Source: Pontibacter lucknowensis (GTDB lineage Bacteria > Bacteroidota > Bacteroidia > Cytophagales > Hymenobacteraceae). From it: 64,000 nt of DNA. Position numbers and translations under genes: made by a program. Below the pieces are notes generated by a model, which worked only from the letters and a program-made list of their open reading frames with translations, was not told the origin of the DNA and ran no database searches. The DNA is taken from the NCBI RefSeq assembly GCF_900156415.1, contig NZ_FTNM01000001.1, positions 1,178,001-1,242,000 of the forward strand. The letters are read 5' to 3'. Numbering within the stretch: position 1 is the first letter of the stretch; every line of letters begins with the position of its first letter. Shown here piece by piece: positions 25,367-35,423 of this stretch.

Positions 25367-25636
25367 ATGGCACACAAAAAAGGAGCTGGTAGTTCTAACA
25401 ACGGTCGTGAGTCGCATTCTAAACGACTTGGCGTTAAGATTTACGGTGGCCAGGATATCATCGCTGGTAACATCATTGTAAGACAAAGAGGTACTGCACA
25501 CCACCCAGGTAAGAACGTGGGTATGGGTAAAGACCACACACTGTTCGCTATGGTTGACGGTGTAGTTCAATTCAAGAAAGGTGTTAAGAACCGTTCATTC
25601 GTTTCTGTAGTACCTAAAGTAGAAGCAGAAGCTTAA
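25367..25636 (+). CDS. rpmA: 50S ribosomal protein L27 (bL27)
   Basis: This 89-residue protein begins [20 protein letters not shown], so the flexible N-terminus that reaches the peptidyl-transferase centre starts directly and without the cleaved extension known in Firmicutes. [19 protein letters not shown] and [10 protein letters not shown] are intact. It follows rplU by 68 bases and ends in a terminator. Confidence 0.97.
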   Translation: MAHKKGAGSSNNGRESHSKRLGVKIYGGQDIIAGNIIVRQRGTAHHPGKNVGMGKDHTLFAMVDGVVQFKKGVKNRSFVSVVPKVEAEA

Positions 25637-25672
25637 TTCTGACCGATACAAAAGGCCCCTGGGCTTTTAAAC

Positions 25673-25709
25673 AAAAAGGGACCACCAGCAAGGTGGTCCC
25701 TTTTTGTTT
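25673..25709 (+). terminator. Terminator of rplU-rpmA
   Basis: The 14-bp perfect stem AAAAAGGGACCACC/GGTGGTCCCTTTTT has a loop of AGCAA and is followed by further T-rich sequence. Confidence 0.9.
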
Positions 25710-25811
25710 TGCCCTAGCGAAAATACTTACCTGTGGGAAGAACAATCAGATTTTGCTCCCGTATAAGAAGGTATAAAGAGTTATAGAGTGAAAACAATTA
25801 AACTCTTTTAG

Positions 25812-25845
25812 GAAAGGGACACTTTTAGTGTCCCTTTCTGTTTTT
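25812..25845 (+). terminator. Second forward terminator with no ORF between
   Basis: GAAAGGGACACT pairs perfectly with AGTGTCCCTTTC (25827-25838) around a three-base loop, then TG and five T. Only about 100 bases separate it from the rpmA terminator and they hold no ORF, so it is either a back-up terminator or the end of a small RNA. Confidence 0.8.
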
Positions 25846-25956
25846 ATACCTTTTGCAAGCCGCTGTAGGCCGAAATTCGACAACTCCTCCTGTTATCTTC
25901 CTATCCAGGTGCAACAAAAATTCGCCTTTTGCGGATAAGTGTGTATCTTTACAGCA

Positions 25957-26101
25957 TTCTTATCAAGAAAGACCGAGGGACAGGGCCCGATGACGTCTTA
26001 GCAACCTTGTACCAGCTTGGTGCTAATTCCCTTCTCAGCCATATCTTGGCTGGGAAAAGATAAGAGAGTATACCTTCCTTGGGTGTCCTTCTTGATAAGC
26101 G
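25957..26101 (+). promoter_or_regulatory. SAM-I riboswitch (S-box) upstream of metH
   Basis: The P1 helix is an 11-bp perfect pairing of CTTATCAAGAA (25959-25969) with TTCTTGATAAG (26089-26099). Between them lie the conserved SAM-I core segments: AGACCGAGGGACAGGGCCC, GATGACGTCTTAGCAACC and GGTGCTAATTCC, followed by a variable arm and GATAAGAGAG. S-adenosylmethionine binding should lower expression of metH and probably metF. There is no terminator hairpin before the ATG 36 bases on, so control may act on translation or by another route. Confidence 0.92.
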
Positions 26102-26137
26102 CGTATGTAGACTTAACCAAGAGGGGGAACACCAAAC

Positions 26138-29100
26138 ATGACCACACCACATCATCCGATCCATACCTTGCTGCAGGAGCGCGTACTCGTGCTCGATGGC
26201 GCCATGGGCACCATGATCCAGCGCTACCAGCTCTCCGAAGCCGATTTCCGTGGCGAGCGTTTCAAAGATCATCCGTCCGACCTGAAAGGCAACAACGACC
26301 TACTCTCCATCACGCGTCCGGATATCATCAAGGCGATTCATACCGAGTACCTAGAGGCCGGCGCCGATATCATCGAAACCAATACCTTCAGCGGTACTAC
26401 TATCGCTATGGCGGATTACAAGCTGGAGCATATCGTGTATGAACTCAACTACGAGTCGGCAAGGATCGCACGTGAAGCAGCGGACGAAGCCGAGGCCAAC
26501 GATCCTACCCATAAACGCTTCGTGGCAGGTGCCATCGGCCCGACGAACCGCACGGCTTCTCTATCCCCCGATGTAAACAACCCAGGCTTTCGAGCCATCA
26601 CCTTCGACCAGTTGGTGGAGGCTTATTACGAACAGGTGCGTGGCCTGGTAGATGGCGGAGCTGATTTGCTGTTAGTGGAAACCGTGTTTGATACCCTTAA
26701 CTGTAAAGCAGCCCTCTTTGCCATACAGCAGCACGTGAACGATGGTGGCAAAGAACTGCCAATCATGGTGTCCGGCACGATCACCGACGCCAGCGGCCGT
26801 ACCTTGTCAGGGCAGACGGTAGAGGCTTTCTGGAATTCGATCTCGCATGCGCCGATCCTGAGTGTGGGCTTTAACTGTGCCTTGGGCGCCCGTCAGTTGA
26901 AGACGCACATACAGGAGCTGTCGCGCATTTCCAACTGTTACATCAGCGCTTACCCGAATGCCGGTCTGCCGAATGCCTTTGGCGGCTACGACGAAACAGC
27001 CCAGCAGATGGGAGCCATTGTGGAGGAGTATCTGAAGGAAGGCTTAGTGAATGTGTTGGGTGGTTGTTGTGGCACGACGCCAGTACACACCAAAGTAATC
27101 GCAGACCTGGTACGCAGGTATAAACCGCACACTCCCACTCCCGTAGTTCCCCTTCCACGCTACAGCGGCCTCGAGCCCCTCACCATCACCTCCGATACCC
27201 TTTTTGTGAATGTCGGCGAGCGCACAAACGTCACCGGCTCCAAGAAATTCTCCCGCCTCATCGTCGATGGCAAGTTTGAAGAGGCCCTTTCCGTTGCCCG
27301 ACAGCAGGTAGAAGGCGGTGCTCAGATCATAGACGTGAACATGGACGAAGGCATGCTCGACTCGGAGCAGGCCATGACGGACTTCCTCCACCTGATCGCC
27401 TCTGAGCCCGATATCGCCAAGCTGCCCATTATGATTGACTCTTCCAAGTGGAGTGTGATTGAAGCCGGCTTGAAATGCGTGCAGGGCAAATCCATTGTGA
27501 ACTCCATCTCACTGAAGGAAGGCGAAGAAGCCTTTAAGAAACTGGCCCGCAAAGTACGCCAGTATGGTGCGGCTGTAGTTGTGATGGCCTTTGACGAACA
27601 GGGGCAGGCTGACACCTTGCCTCGTCGCATCGAGATCTGTGAGCGCTCCTACCGCATCTTGGTTGACGAAGTAGGCTTCCCGCCACAGGACATCATTTTC
27701 GACCCGAACATACTGGCCATTGCCACAGGTATAGAGGAGCATAACAACTACGCCGTCGACTACATCGAGGCGGTGAAGTGGATCAAGGCCAATCTGCCGC
27801 ATGCGCAGGTTAGCGGCGGCGTGAGCAATTTGTCCTTCTCTTTCAGGGGTAACGATTTGGTGCGTGAGGCCATGCATACAATATTCCTATACCACGCCGT
27901 GCAGGCAGGTATGGATATGGGCATCGTGAATGCGGGTATGCTGGGGATTTACGAAGAGGTGCCGCTAGAGCTCCGCAACCTGATCGAAGATGTGATTTTC
28001 AACCAACACCCAGACGCTACTGAGAAGCTCGTGAACTATGCCGAGACCATCAAGGGCAAGGGCAAAACAGCTACTGCCGCTGACAATGCCTGGCGTGAGG
28101 CTCCGGTAGAGGAACGTCTGAAGCATGCGCTGGTAAAAGGCATCGTCGATTATATAGAAGAAGATACCGAAGAGGCACGACAGAAAGCCACTAAAACCTT
28201 GGACGTAATTGAAGGGCCGCTAATGGCAGGTATGCAGGTAGTGGGTGACCTGTTCGGAGCTGGTAAGATGTTCCTGCCACAGGTCGTGAAGAGCGCCCGC
28301 GTGATGAAGAAGTCCGTTGCCTACCTGTTGCCGTTCATGGAAGCTGAGAAAGCGGGTTCTTCCTCCTCCGCTCAGGGCAAGATATTGATGGCCACCGTGA
28401 AAGGTGACGTACACGACATCGGCAAAAACATTGTGGGTGTGGTGCTGGCCTGCAACAACTACGAAGTGATAGACCTGGGCGTGATGGTGCAGCTGGACAA
28501 GATCCTGGCCGAAGCCGAAGCGCAGCAGGTAGACGTGCTGGGCCTGAGCGGCCTGATCACCCCGTCTCTGGACGAAATGGTATACGTGGCGCAGGAGATG
28601 GAGCGACGTGGCATGAAAATTCCGTTGCTGATCGGTGGCGCGACTACCTCACGGGTACACACCGCCGTGAAAATTGCGCCGCAGTACAGCGGCCCCGTGG
28701 TGCATGTGCACGACGCCTCCCGCAGCGTGACGGTGGTGAGTAATCTGTTGGGCAGCAACCGCGACAGCTACATTGCCGGGATCAAGGCCGAGTACGAGAA
28801 GCTGCGCGAAGACCACCTGAGCCGCACCAAAGACCGCGCTTTTGCCAGCATAGAAGAGGCCCGCGCCAACAAGTACCAGGTAGACTGGGGTTCGACAGAA
28901 GTAACCACGCCGAGCTTTACCGGCAACAAGGTATACACCAATTACCCCCTGCAGGAGATCATACCGTACATCGACTGGACGCCTTTCTTCCATACCTGGG
29001 AGCTCAAGCGGCAGTACCCGAAAATACTGAACGACCCGGAATTGGGAGCGGAAGCCACCAAGCTGTTTGCTGATGCACAGGCCATACTGCAGGAGATCGT

Positions 29101-29845
29101 AGAAAAGCAATTGCTCGAGGCTCGTGCCGTGGTAGGTTTCTACCCGGCCAACGTGGTGGCGGATGATACCATCGAGGTATACACCGATGATTCACGTGAA
29201 AACGTGCTCACAGAGTTTCATACCTTGCGCCAACAGGGTAAGAAAGGAGCTAATGTGCCGAACCTTGCTTTCTCCGATTTCCTGGCACCGAAAGAAACAG
29301 GTATAGCAGACTACATCGGTGGCTTTGTGGTGTCAGCGGGTTTTGGCATCGAGAAGCTGTTGGAACAGTACGAGGCCGAGCACGACGATTATAAATCTAT
29401 TATGGTCAAGGCGCTGGCTGACCGTCTGGCTGAGGCTTTTGCTGAGCACATGCACGAGCAGGTACGAAAAGAGCTCTGGGGTTACGCACCGGACGAGCAG
29501 CTGGACAATGAGGGCCTGATCAAGGAGCAATACAAAGGTATACGCCCTGCCCCAGGCTACCCCGGCTGTCCAGACCATACTGAAAAGATCACGTTGTTCA
29601 ACTTACTCAAGGCAGAAGAAACGGGTGTAATCCTGACGGAGAACCTGGCCATGCATCCGGCATCGTCCGTGAGCGGACTTTACTTCTCTCATCCGGATTC
29701 CCGCTACTTTGGCCTTGGCAAGATAGGCGAAGACCAGGTAGCTGATCTTGCCCAGCGCAAAGGAATGGCCAAAGAGGAGCTGGAGCGCTGGCTCTCGCCA
29801 AACCTGAACTACGAACCAAAGGTCATGGCGCAACAGGCAGTCTAG
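26138..29845 (+). CDS. metH: Cobalamin-dependent methionine synthase
   Basis: The enzyme transfers the methyl group of 5-methyltetrahydrofolate to homocysteine through cob(I)alamin. At 1235 residues all four modules are present: homocysteine/zinc (1-330; Cys247 in FNCALG, Cys310-Cys311 in GGCCGTTP), folate (about 355-640; [14 protein letters not shown]), cobalamin (about 660-890; lower-ligand His759 in DVHDIGKN, then LSGLITPS), and the activation domain that binds SAM (about 900-1225; [26 protein letters not shown]). The key residues carry the same numbers as in E. coli MetH as I know it. A SAM-I riboswitch precedes it, and metF follows after 46 bases. Confidence 0.98.
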   Translation: MTTPHHPIHTLLQERVLVLDGAMGTMIQRYQLSEADFRGERFKDHPSDLKGNNDLLSITRPDIIKAIHTEYLEAGADIIETNTFSGTTIAMADYKLEHIVYELNYESARIAREAADEAEANDPTHKRFVAGAIGPTNRTASLSPDVNNPGFRAITFDQLVEAYYEQVRGLVDGGADLLLVETVFDTLNCKAALFAIQQHVNDGGKELPIMVSGTITDASGRTLSGQTVEAFWNSISHAPILSVGFNCALGARQLKTHIQELSRISNCYISAYPNAGLPNAFGGYDETAQQMGAIVEEYLKEGLVNVLGGCCGTTPVHTKVIADLVRRYKPHTPTPVVPLPRYSGLEPLTITSDTLFVNVGERTNVTGSKKFSRLIVDGKFEEALSVARQQVEGGAQIIDVNMDEGMLDSEQAMTDFLHLIASEPDIAKLPIMIDSSKWSVIEAGLKCVQGKSIVNSISLKEGEEAFKKLARKVRQYGAAVVVMAFDEQGQADTLPRRIEICERSYRILVDEVGFPPQDIIFDPNILAIATGIEEHNNYAVDYIEAVKWIKANLPHAQVSGGVSNLSFSFRGNDLVREAMHTIFLYHAVQAGMDMGIVNAGMLGIYEEVPLELRNLIEDVIFNQHPDATEKLVNYAETIKGKGKTATAADNAWREAPVEERLKHALVKGIVDYIEEDTEEARQKATKTLDVIEGPLMAGMQVVGDLFGAGKMFLPQVVKSARVMKKSVAYLLPFMEAEKAGSSSSAQGKILMATVKGDVHDIGKNIVGVVLACNNYEVIDLGVMVQLDKILAEAEAQQVDVLGLSGLITPSLDEMVYVAQEMERRGMKIPLLIGGATTSRVHTAVKIAPQYSGPVVHVHDASRSVTVVSNLLGSNRDSYIAGIKAEYEKLREDHLSRTKDRAFASIEEARANKYQVDWGSTEVTTPSFTGNKVYTNYPLQEIIPYIDWTPFFHTWELKRQYPKILNDPELGAEATKLFADAQAILQEIVEKQLLEARAVVGFYPANVVADDTIEVYTDDSRENVLTEFHTLRQQGKKGANVPNLAFSDFLAPKETGIADYIGGFVVSAGFGIEKLLEQYEAEHDDYKSIMVKALADRLAEAFAEHMHEQVRKELWGYAPDEQLDNEGLIKEQYKGIRPAPGYPGCPDHTEKITLFNLLKAEETGVILTENLAMHPASSVSGLYFSHPDSRYFGLGKIGEDQVADLAQRKGMAKEELERWLSPNLNYEPKVMAQQAV

Positions 29846-29891
29846 TCAGCCAGCATTTTTTGAATAAAGCAATTTAACCACCAACTATACC

Positions 29892-30848
29892 TTGAAAGTA
29901 ACCGAGCACTTCCAGAACGCCAATGGCAAGACGCTGTTCACCTTTGAAATCTTGCCGCCACTCAAGGGCGAGAACATGAAAACCCTATTCAGCCACATCG
30001 ATCCGCTAATGGAGTTTAAGCCACCCTTTATCGACGTAACCTACCACCGCGAAGAGTACGTGTACAAGCAGCGGGAAAATGGGCTGTTAGAGAAGCGCAG
30101 CACGCGCAAGCGACCGGGCACGGTAGGTATTTGTGCGGCCATCCAGAACCACTATAAGGTAGATACGGTGCCGCACCTGATCTGCGGTGGCTTCAGTAAA
30201 GAGGAAACAGAAAATGCCCTGATCGACCTGCACTTTTTAGGTATAGACAATGTGCTGGTATTGCGTGGCGACTGCGTGAAGAGCGAGCAGCGCTTTGTGC
30301 CTGAGCCGGATGGTCATACCTATGCAACAGAGCTGATTGGGCAGGTCGTGAACATGAACAAGGGCTGTTACCTGGATGATGAGCAGGCATACCACAATGG
30401 CACTGATTTCTGCATCGGTGTGGCGGGCTATCCGGAAAAGCACTTCGAGGCGCCTAACATAACGTCAGATTTGCGATGGCTTAAAAAGAAAGTGGAGCTG
30501 GGGGCAGAGTACATTGTAACGCAAATGTTCTTCGATAACCAGAAATACTTCGACTTTGTGAAGCGCTGCCGTGAAGAAGGTATAAACGTGCCGATCATTC
30601 CGGGTCTGAAACCGATGACTACCAAGACGCAGCTGACACTATTGCCGAGCCTGTTTCACATCGAAATTCCTTGCGCACTAGCGGATGCCATCGAGGTCTG
30701 TCCGGACAACAAGGCTGCCGCACAGGTGGGTGTGGAGTGGGCAATACAGCAATCGAAAGAGCTGATGGAATTTGGTGTGCCTTGTCTGCACTACTACTCT
30801 ATGGGTAAGTCAGAGTCGGTGCGGAAAGTCGCTGAAGCCTTATTTTAA
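29892..30848 (+). CDS. metF: Methylenetetrahydrofolate reductase
   Basis: This 318-residue FAD enzyme reduces 5,10-methylene- to 5-methyltetrahydrofolate, the methyl donor for MetH. Family segments are TFEILPPLKGENM near 17, FIDVTYHREEYVY near 45, LVLRGDCVK near 118, YIVTQMFFDNQKYF near 204, IPGLKPM near 235 and PCLHYYSMGKSE near 296. Translation starts at TTG 29892: the N-terminus MKVTEHFQNANGKTLF matches the phylum's MetF and no ATG fits. It lies directly downstream of metH, probably under the same SAM riboswitch. Confidence 0.96.
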   Translation: MKVTEHFQNANGKTLFTFEILPPLKGENMKTLFSHIDPLMEFKPPFIDVTYHREEYVYKQRENGLLEKRSTRKRPGTVGICAAIQNHYKVDTVPHLICGGFSKEETENALIDLHFLGIDNVLVLRGDCVKSEQRFVPEPDGHTYATELIGQVVNMNKGCYLDDEQAYHNGTDFCIGVAGYPEKHFEAPNITSDLRWLKKKVELGAEYIVTQMFFDNQKYFDFVKRCREEGINVPIIPGLKPMTTKTQLTLLPSLFHIEIPCALADAIEVCPDNKAAAQVGVEWAIQQSKELMEFGVPCLHYYSMGKSESVRKVAEALF

Positions 30849-30879
30849 AGAATCCTCAACTAAACTAAACCTAACCTTA

Positions 30880-30910
30880 AGGCTGGGGCTTTTGGCGCCA
30901 GCTTTTTTTT
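30880..30910 (+). terminator. Terminator of metH-metF
   Basis: An imperfect stem (AGGCTGGGGC with GGCGCCAGCTT-type arm) around TTTT is followed by eight T. Confidence 0.75.
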
Positions 30911-31012
30911 ATAGGTATACCCGACCTCACAGTGTCTCCCAGACCGTGAGCGTCTAGCCGGCTATGAAACAAGTTTCAGGCGCTCACGAGAGCTGACACA
31001 AAATGTGAGTTA

Positions 31013-31783
31013 TTACAAAGTTGGAAAGACGGGTGACAGCTTGTACAGCACTGGTTTGCTGGGGCTGGCATCGAGTTGCAGGCTAGCAATTTGAAGATTG
31101 AGCAGGTATAGCCCATCGTCTACCTGATTCGGTACATAGATCAGCTCCGTGATGGTGGCGCCACAACGGGTATTCTTTGGGTACTGCCAGAAAGCATGGT
31201 GGCAAAGCAGTTTGCCTTCGTCCAGCTCACGGTCTACGGAGGGCAGGTCGAGGAGCAAGTGCTGTATACCTTTCTCAGCCAGGTATTGCCCGATGGTGTG
31301 CTCCAGGTAGGGTGGATTGGTGCCGGAGTAATGGCGGGTGAGCTTCTCGTCTGTGTTGGGCAGGGTGCGGATGATGAGCGCTTCGCATTTTATACCTTGC
31401 AGCTTCTCCTTCACATCCTCCAGCATTACCACTTCATCACCGTTTTCCTGCTTCTGTGGCTGTACGGTTATAAGCTGTGCTACAAACAGGAAACGTTTCA
31501 GGCAGTTGTGAATAGTGGCGTTTTCATCAGCCGATATGTGACCGTAGCACTCGGTGTGAGTGCCGTTGCCGTGTGGTGTCACATGTATGCGCTTGTAATT
31601 GGTGCTGCCCCCTTCTGCTACGCTTCCCACAAAATCCCCGACCCGGATCACATCAAAAGCCACCGGCTCAGCCCAAAAGCACTCGGGTTGTAGCTGACCG
31701 TTGTGCAGGGGCATCGAAATGTCGAGCGGCTGTATCGGGTCGAAGGTATAGGGCTGGTCGCGGTAAGTGATGGAGGCTTCCAT
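31013..31783 (-). CDS. Cyclase family protein (kynurenine-formamidase-like)
   Basis: From the ATG at 31783 this is a 256-residue cytoplasmic protein. The metal motif HGNGTHTECYGH near 85-96 is the HxGTHxD/E-type site of the cyclase/KynB family of metal-dependent hydrolases. Further pieces are LIIRTLPNTDEK, LLLDLPSVDRE near 190 (family GxDTxSxD-like loop, here altered) and a C-terminal beta strand. Its substrate is unknown; the departure from the DTxSID consensus argues against calling it kynurenine formamidase. A start at 31852 would overlap the upstream gene. It is the last gene of a likely hemW-led run. Confidence 0.8.
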   Translation of the reverse strand: MEASITYRDQPYTFDPIQPLDISMPLHNGQLQPECFWAEPVAFDVIRVGDFVGSVAEGGSTNYKRIHVTPHGNGTHTECYGHISADENATIHNCLKRFLFVAQLITVQPQKQENGDEVVMLEDVKEKLQGIKCEALIIRTLPNTDEKLTRHYSGTNPPYLEHTIGQYLAEKGIQHLLLDLPSVDRELDEGKLLCHHAFWQYPKNTRCGATITELIYVPNQVDDGLYLLNLQIASLQLDASPSKPVLYKLSPVFPTL

Positions 31784-31796
31784 GGAACTGAGGCTT

Positions 31797-32207
31797 TTAA
31801 TCCCGAAGCCACCGCAAGGCAGCTTCGTCGCTGGTAAAGTTTTTGACTTCAAAATTCACGCAGCCCAAGGCTTCAGCTCTTGTAACAACAGCTTCAAACG
31901 AAAGTCTGTTAAACACATTTTCGGGCAGCACACGGGCCAGTTTTTTCAGGCCCAGGTCCGAAAGCGACTTGTAGTAAGTTGTAGACAGCCACTCTTTGGT
32001 GTAGGGCAGTAACTTGCCGATGGCCATGGCATTCAGGAGCAACTTATCAATGTTAGACTCCTGCAGCAGCTGGCTTATCCTTTCCGCTGTCTCAAGCATC
32101 TCGCTGTGCTCCACAGGGCGTAGCCAGGTATTGGCCAGAATACCGTGTTGGCGGTCTGTTGCAATCCGGCTGATGTCATTCAAGTAAAGTGTTTCCAGTA
32201 GCTGCAT
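31797..32207 (-). CDS. Small protein of a local paralogous family (copy 3)
   Basis: This 136-residue soluble protein resembles the tandem pair at 17706 and 18215. Shared pieces include the opening strands (ISRIATDRQHGILANTWL), an amphipathic helix and LLNAMAIGKLLPYTKEW. Then come LGLKKLARVLPENVFNRLSF, AVVTRAEALG and the closing NFTSDEAALRWL. A STAS/SpoIIAA-like fold is my inference. It sits 69 bases after hemW and 13 bases before the cyclase gene. Confidence 0.68.
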   Translation of the reverse strand: MQLLETLYLNDISRIATDRQHGILANTWLRPVEHSEMLETAERISQLLQESNIDKLLLNAMAIGKLLPYTKEWLSTTYYKSLSDLGLKKLARVLPENVFNRLSFEAVVTRAEALGCVNFEVKNFTSDEAALRWLRD

Positions 32208-32276
32208 GGTGGTGGGGTGCGGGGCTATATCCGCCTGATACCAAATCTACGAATAAATCTGAAATAAAAGCGAAAG

Positions 32277-33404
32277 CTATTCCACCATCAGGTCCAGGGT
32301 GATCTGGTCGGCAAGCAGCTTGCCCTGATCAGTTAGGTATAGCACATCCGCTTCGATCCAGGCCAGGCCTTTATTGTGAAGCTGCTGCAGGTATAGCTGG
32401 TGTTGTGACTGCAGGTCGTAGCCATACCTGTCGCGCATCACTTTCAGGTCGCAACCCCAGATAGTGCGGAGTGTGGTAAGCAGGAAGTCGTTGGCCTGGT
32501 CTGCCAAAGTAAGCTCTTCTACTTCGGCAGGTATAGTGCCTTCGCTTATGGCGGCGGTATACTTGCGGTTGTTGGCCACATTGTACTGCCGGCTATGCCC
32601 GTTAAAGGAATGCGCACTCGGCCCCACCCCCAGGTAATGCACCCCTCGCCAGTAGTTGCTGTTATGCCGCGATTCGCAGCCAGGCTTGCTGAAGTTAGAC
32701 ACCTCGTACTGCACAAAGCCCTGCGCCTTCATCTGCTCCAGCAGGATCTCAAACTGCTCCGCCGTAAACTCGTCTTCCGACGGTTTAAAGGTTCCTTTCT
32801 TGCTCCAGCGTCCTAGGGCCGTGTCGGGCTCTATGGTTAGGGCATAGCAGGAAACATGCTGCACGTTGAGGGAGAATAGCGTTTTCAGGTCCTCGAGCCA
32901 GATGCTGTGATCCGTGGCGGGTATACCATAGATCAGGTCCACGGTGATATTGTCGAAGCCGGCGGCCTGGGCGTCTTTTACGCACTGCAGGCTCTCAGTT
33001 GCGTTGTGAGCGCGATTCATCATGCGCAGGTGCGGCTCGTGAAAGGACTGCAGGCCAATGCTCAGGCGGTTTATACCTGCTGCTTTTAGCTCCCGCAGCT
33101 TTTCCGGTGACAGGTCATCCGGATTGGCCTCCAGTGTTATTTCTGCGTCTTCCGAAACTATAAACAAGTCTTTGATGGTTTGCAGTAGAAGTTGCAACTC
33201 TTGCTGGGTGAGCAACGAGGGTGTGCCGCCGCCAAAGTAGATCGTGCCGACCTCTTGCCCCTGCAGGTACTCTCGACGCAGCTCCAGTTCCCGGGCAATG
33301 GCTTGTATGGTGACCTCCTTGTGCCCCATGGAGGTGCTGAAGTGGAAGTCACAGTAGTGGCAGGCCTGCTTGCAGAAAGGAATATGGAGGTAGATGCCGG
33401 ACAA
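32277..33404 (-). CDS. hemW: Radical SAM protein HemW (heme chaperone)
   Basis: This 375-residue radical-SAM protein has the HemW cluster motif CKQACHYCDFHF, where the extra Cys and Phe distinguish it from other radical SAM enzymes. GGGTPSLL near 60, the Asp-rich EANPDD near 108, NRLSIGLQSF near 122, DLIYGIP near 168 and the C-terminal HemN domain are present. HemW inserts or carries heme to respiratory enzymes; it was long annotated as oxygen-independent coproporphyrinogen oxidase. I choose the TTG at 33404 (SGIYLHIPFC follows), which gives the family's normal N-terminus. The longer frame to 33509 adds 35 unlike residues. Confidence 0.93.
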   Translation of the reverse strand: MSGIYLHIPFCKQACHYCDFHFSTSMGHKEVTIQAIARELELRREYLQGQEVGTIYFGGGTPSLLTQQELQLLLQTIKDLFIVSEDAEITLEANPDDLSPEKLRELKAAGINRLSIGLQSFHEPHLRMMNRAHNATESLQCVKDAQAAGFDNITVDLIYGIPATDHSIWLEDLKTLFSLNVQHVSCYALTIEPDTALGRWSKKGTFKPSEDEFTAEQFEILLEQMKAQGFVQYEVSNFSKPGCESRHNSNYWRGVHYLGVGPSAHSFNGHSRQYNVANNRKYTAAISEGTIPAEVEELTLADQANDFLLTTLRTIWGCDLKVMRDRYGYDLQSQHQLYLQQLHNKGLAWIEADVLYLTDQGKLLADQITLDLMVE

Positions 33405-33494
33405 TTTTTTAATTGTTAAATTGTTGATGGTTAAATTACTGTTCAGTTCGTGTGATATGTAAAAATAGCATGCGACAAACCGTTCAGGCAGTCT

Positions 33495-33502
33495 TACCTT
33501 TG
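33495..33502 (+). promoter_or_regulatory. -7 promoter element of the BamA/TamA-like gene
   Basis: TACCTTTG followed by C matches TAnnTTTG. Transcription would start near 33507, about 76 bases before the ATG. No clear -33 TTG. Confidence 0.45.
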
Positions 33503-33582
33503 CAGGCAAGCCATTGAGCAGATGCTTCTTGTTAATAGAGAAACAATTTAGCCCTTAAACAATTCAACCATTTAGCGTACAA

Positions 33583-35385
33583 ATGTACAAAATCGCTGTC
33601 TTAGTCTGGTGCTTATTCCTATGGCTGCCCACGTTGGCGCAGGCGCAGGACAAGCCGCCTTTGCCACAGCAGCAGGTACAGCCGCCAACGCCTAAGTTGA
33701 TAAACCAGACAAAAGCAGCGCTAAAGGTATACACGACAAGTGCAGAGCGCTCCGTACTGCGACAGTATAATTACCGCACCCAGCATACCGATACCGTAGA
33801 AGCCCGCAAAGAAGTCACGGCACTGGTGCACCGGCTGCATCAGGATGCCTACCTGCTGGCCTCGGCTGACAGCTCGTACAAGCACGGTGATACGCTCCAC
33901 GTGAAACTGCACATCGGCAGTCGCTTCGACTGGGCTGAGCTGCGCAACGGCAACCTGAGCGAAGGTATACTGGTGGAATCTGGCTTCCGGGAGAAGTTTT
34001 ACCGCAACACACCCTTCAAGCCGGCTGAGTACGCCCGTCTGCAGCAGCGCATCCTCGACTACGCTGAGCGCAATGGCTACCCCTTTGCCTCTGTATGGCT
34101 CGACTCCATTCAGATAGTGGATAACAAGATAAGAGCCGCCTTGATGGTTGAGAAAGCTTTCATCGTCACTTACGACTCCCTGCAAGTGATGGGGGGCAGC
34201 AAAACGCAACCTAAGTTTCTGATGCGCTACCTGCAGCTATACCCTGGGCAACCCTATAACCAGGATCAGGTGGAGGCTTCGCAACGCATGCTCACTACAC
34301 TGCCATACCTGAAAGTAGTGCGGCCCCCGCAGGTGCAGTTCTATCGGGACAAGGCGCGGGTGGTTTATTTCCTGGAAGACCGCCAGACAAACCAGATAGA
34401 CGGTGTGGTCGGCTTCCTGCCCGACCCAAGCCGCTCCGGCAACAAACTGCTGATCACAGGCGAGGCCAATATGAACATCCGCAACATCAAAGGCAGCGGC
34501 AAGCAGCTCGGCCTGCAATGGCGTCGGGTAAATAAGGGGTCAGTTATCCTGAACGGCGAGTACCTGCACCCTAATCTTTTCGGAACTCCTTTTGAGCTAG
34601 GCACCCGCTTCGGGCTGCTGAAGCAGGATTCCAGCTTTATCACCATACAGCCGCGAGTGCAATTGGCCTATAATACCATGCGGTATGGGCGCTTTAGTGT
34701 GTTCACAGAGTGGCGTAATTCCCGCATTCTCTCCACGGCCAATCCACAGAGCCTGCGTGCGCTCGACCTGGCCGATGCTCGTACCAATACCTATGGTCTG
34801 AACTACCTTTGGAACAACCTCGACGACTTCTATTTCCCCCGTAAAGGTCGCCTGGTAGAGCTGCAACTGGCAGCAGGACGCAAAAAACTGTTGCGCAATC
34901 CGAGTCTGGAGAAGGAGTTTTACGATACGCTGGAGGTGAATACAACCCAGCTTAGTCTGGGCGTGCGTCTGGAGAACTTCTTCAGGGTTGGCAAAAACAG
35001 CGCCTTATTGGCAAGAGTGCGAGGCGAGGCACTGCTCAATGATCAGATCTTTCTCAACGACATGTACCGCATAGGCGGCCTGGCATCCCTGCGGGGCTTT
35101 GATGAATATTTCTTTTTTGCGTCCACCTACGGCATTGGCACGCTTGAATACCGTCTGTTCACGGCCGAAGACTCCTACGTGCTGCTCTTCTACGATCAGG
35201 GCTACTACCGCAGCGACCTGGAGCAATCTAAAGCCGAAGGCCTGCCACTGGGTGTTGGCGGAGGTATAAGTTTTAGTACTGGCGCCGGAATTTTCCAATT
35301 AGTGTATTCTGTCGGAAAATCGGAACAGCAGCCTATGTCGCTGAGAGCCTCGAAGATACACTTCGGAATCACGAGCAAATTCTAG
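33583..35385 (+). CDS. BamA/TamA family outer membrane protein
   Basis: This 600-residue Omp85-superfamily protein begins with a signal peptide (MYKIAVLVWCLFLWLPTLAQAQ). Residues about 90-270 form two POTRA-like beta-alpha domains (FKPAEYARLQQRILDYAERNG and NQDQVEASQRMLTTLPYLK are the helices). Residues about 280-600 form the barrel. SLRGFDEYFF near 506 is the conserved LRGF loop-6 motif, and the chain ends in Phe as outer-membrane barrels do. It has fewer POTRA domains than BamA itself, so it is more likely a TamA-like or lipid/protein-export homologue than the essential BamA. Confidence 0.88.
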   Translation: MYKIAVLVWCLFLWLPTLAQAQDKPPLPQQQVQPPTPKLINQTKAALKVYTTSAERSVLRQYNYRTQHTDTVEARKEVTALVHRLHQDAYLLASADSSYKHGDTLHVKLHIGSRFDWAELRNGNLSEGILVESGFREKFYRNTPFKPAEYARLQQRILDYAERNGYPFASVWLDSIQIVDNKIRAALMVEKAFIVTYDSLQVMGGSKTQPKFLMRYLQLYPGQPYNQDQVEASQRMLTTLPYLKVVRPPQVQFYRDKARVVYFLEDRQTNQIDGVVGFLPDPSRSGNKLLITGEANMNIRNIKGSGKQLGLQWRRVNKGSVILNGEYLHPNLFGTPFELGTRFGLLKQDSSFITIQPRVQLAYNTMRYGRFSVFTEWRNSRILSTANPQSLRALDLADARTNTYGLNYLWNNLDDFYFPRKGRLVELQLAAGRKKLLRNPSLEKEFYDTLEVNTTQLSLGVRLENFFRVGKNSALLARVRGEALLNDQIFLNDMYRIGGLASLRGFDEYFFFASTYGIGTLEYRLFTAEDSYVLLFYDQGYYRSDLEQSKAEGLPLGVGGGISFSTGAGIFQLVYSVGKSEQQPMSLRASKIHFGITSKF

Positions 35386-35423
35386 CAGAGCGCAATTTTT
35401 TTGAGGTTTTTGGTAACCAAAGC

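Noticed and set aside
30945..30988. Inverted repeat CGTGAGCG...CGCTCACG between metF and the cyclase gene
   Set aside because: There is an 8-bp dyad with a 28-base spacer and a small inner dyad, but no T-run or link to a gene; it may be chance or a weak bidirectional terminator.
32277..33404. Oxygen-independent coproporphyrinogen oxidase (HemN)
   Set aside because: The cluster motif and length fit HemW, the heme chaperone, and lack the HemN-specific N-terminal region.
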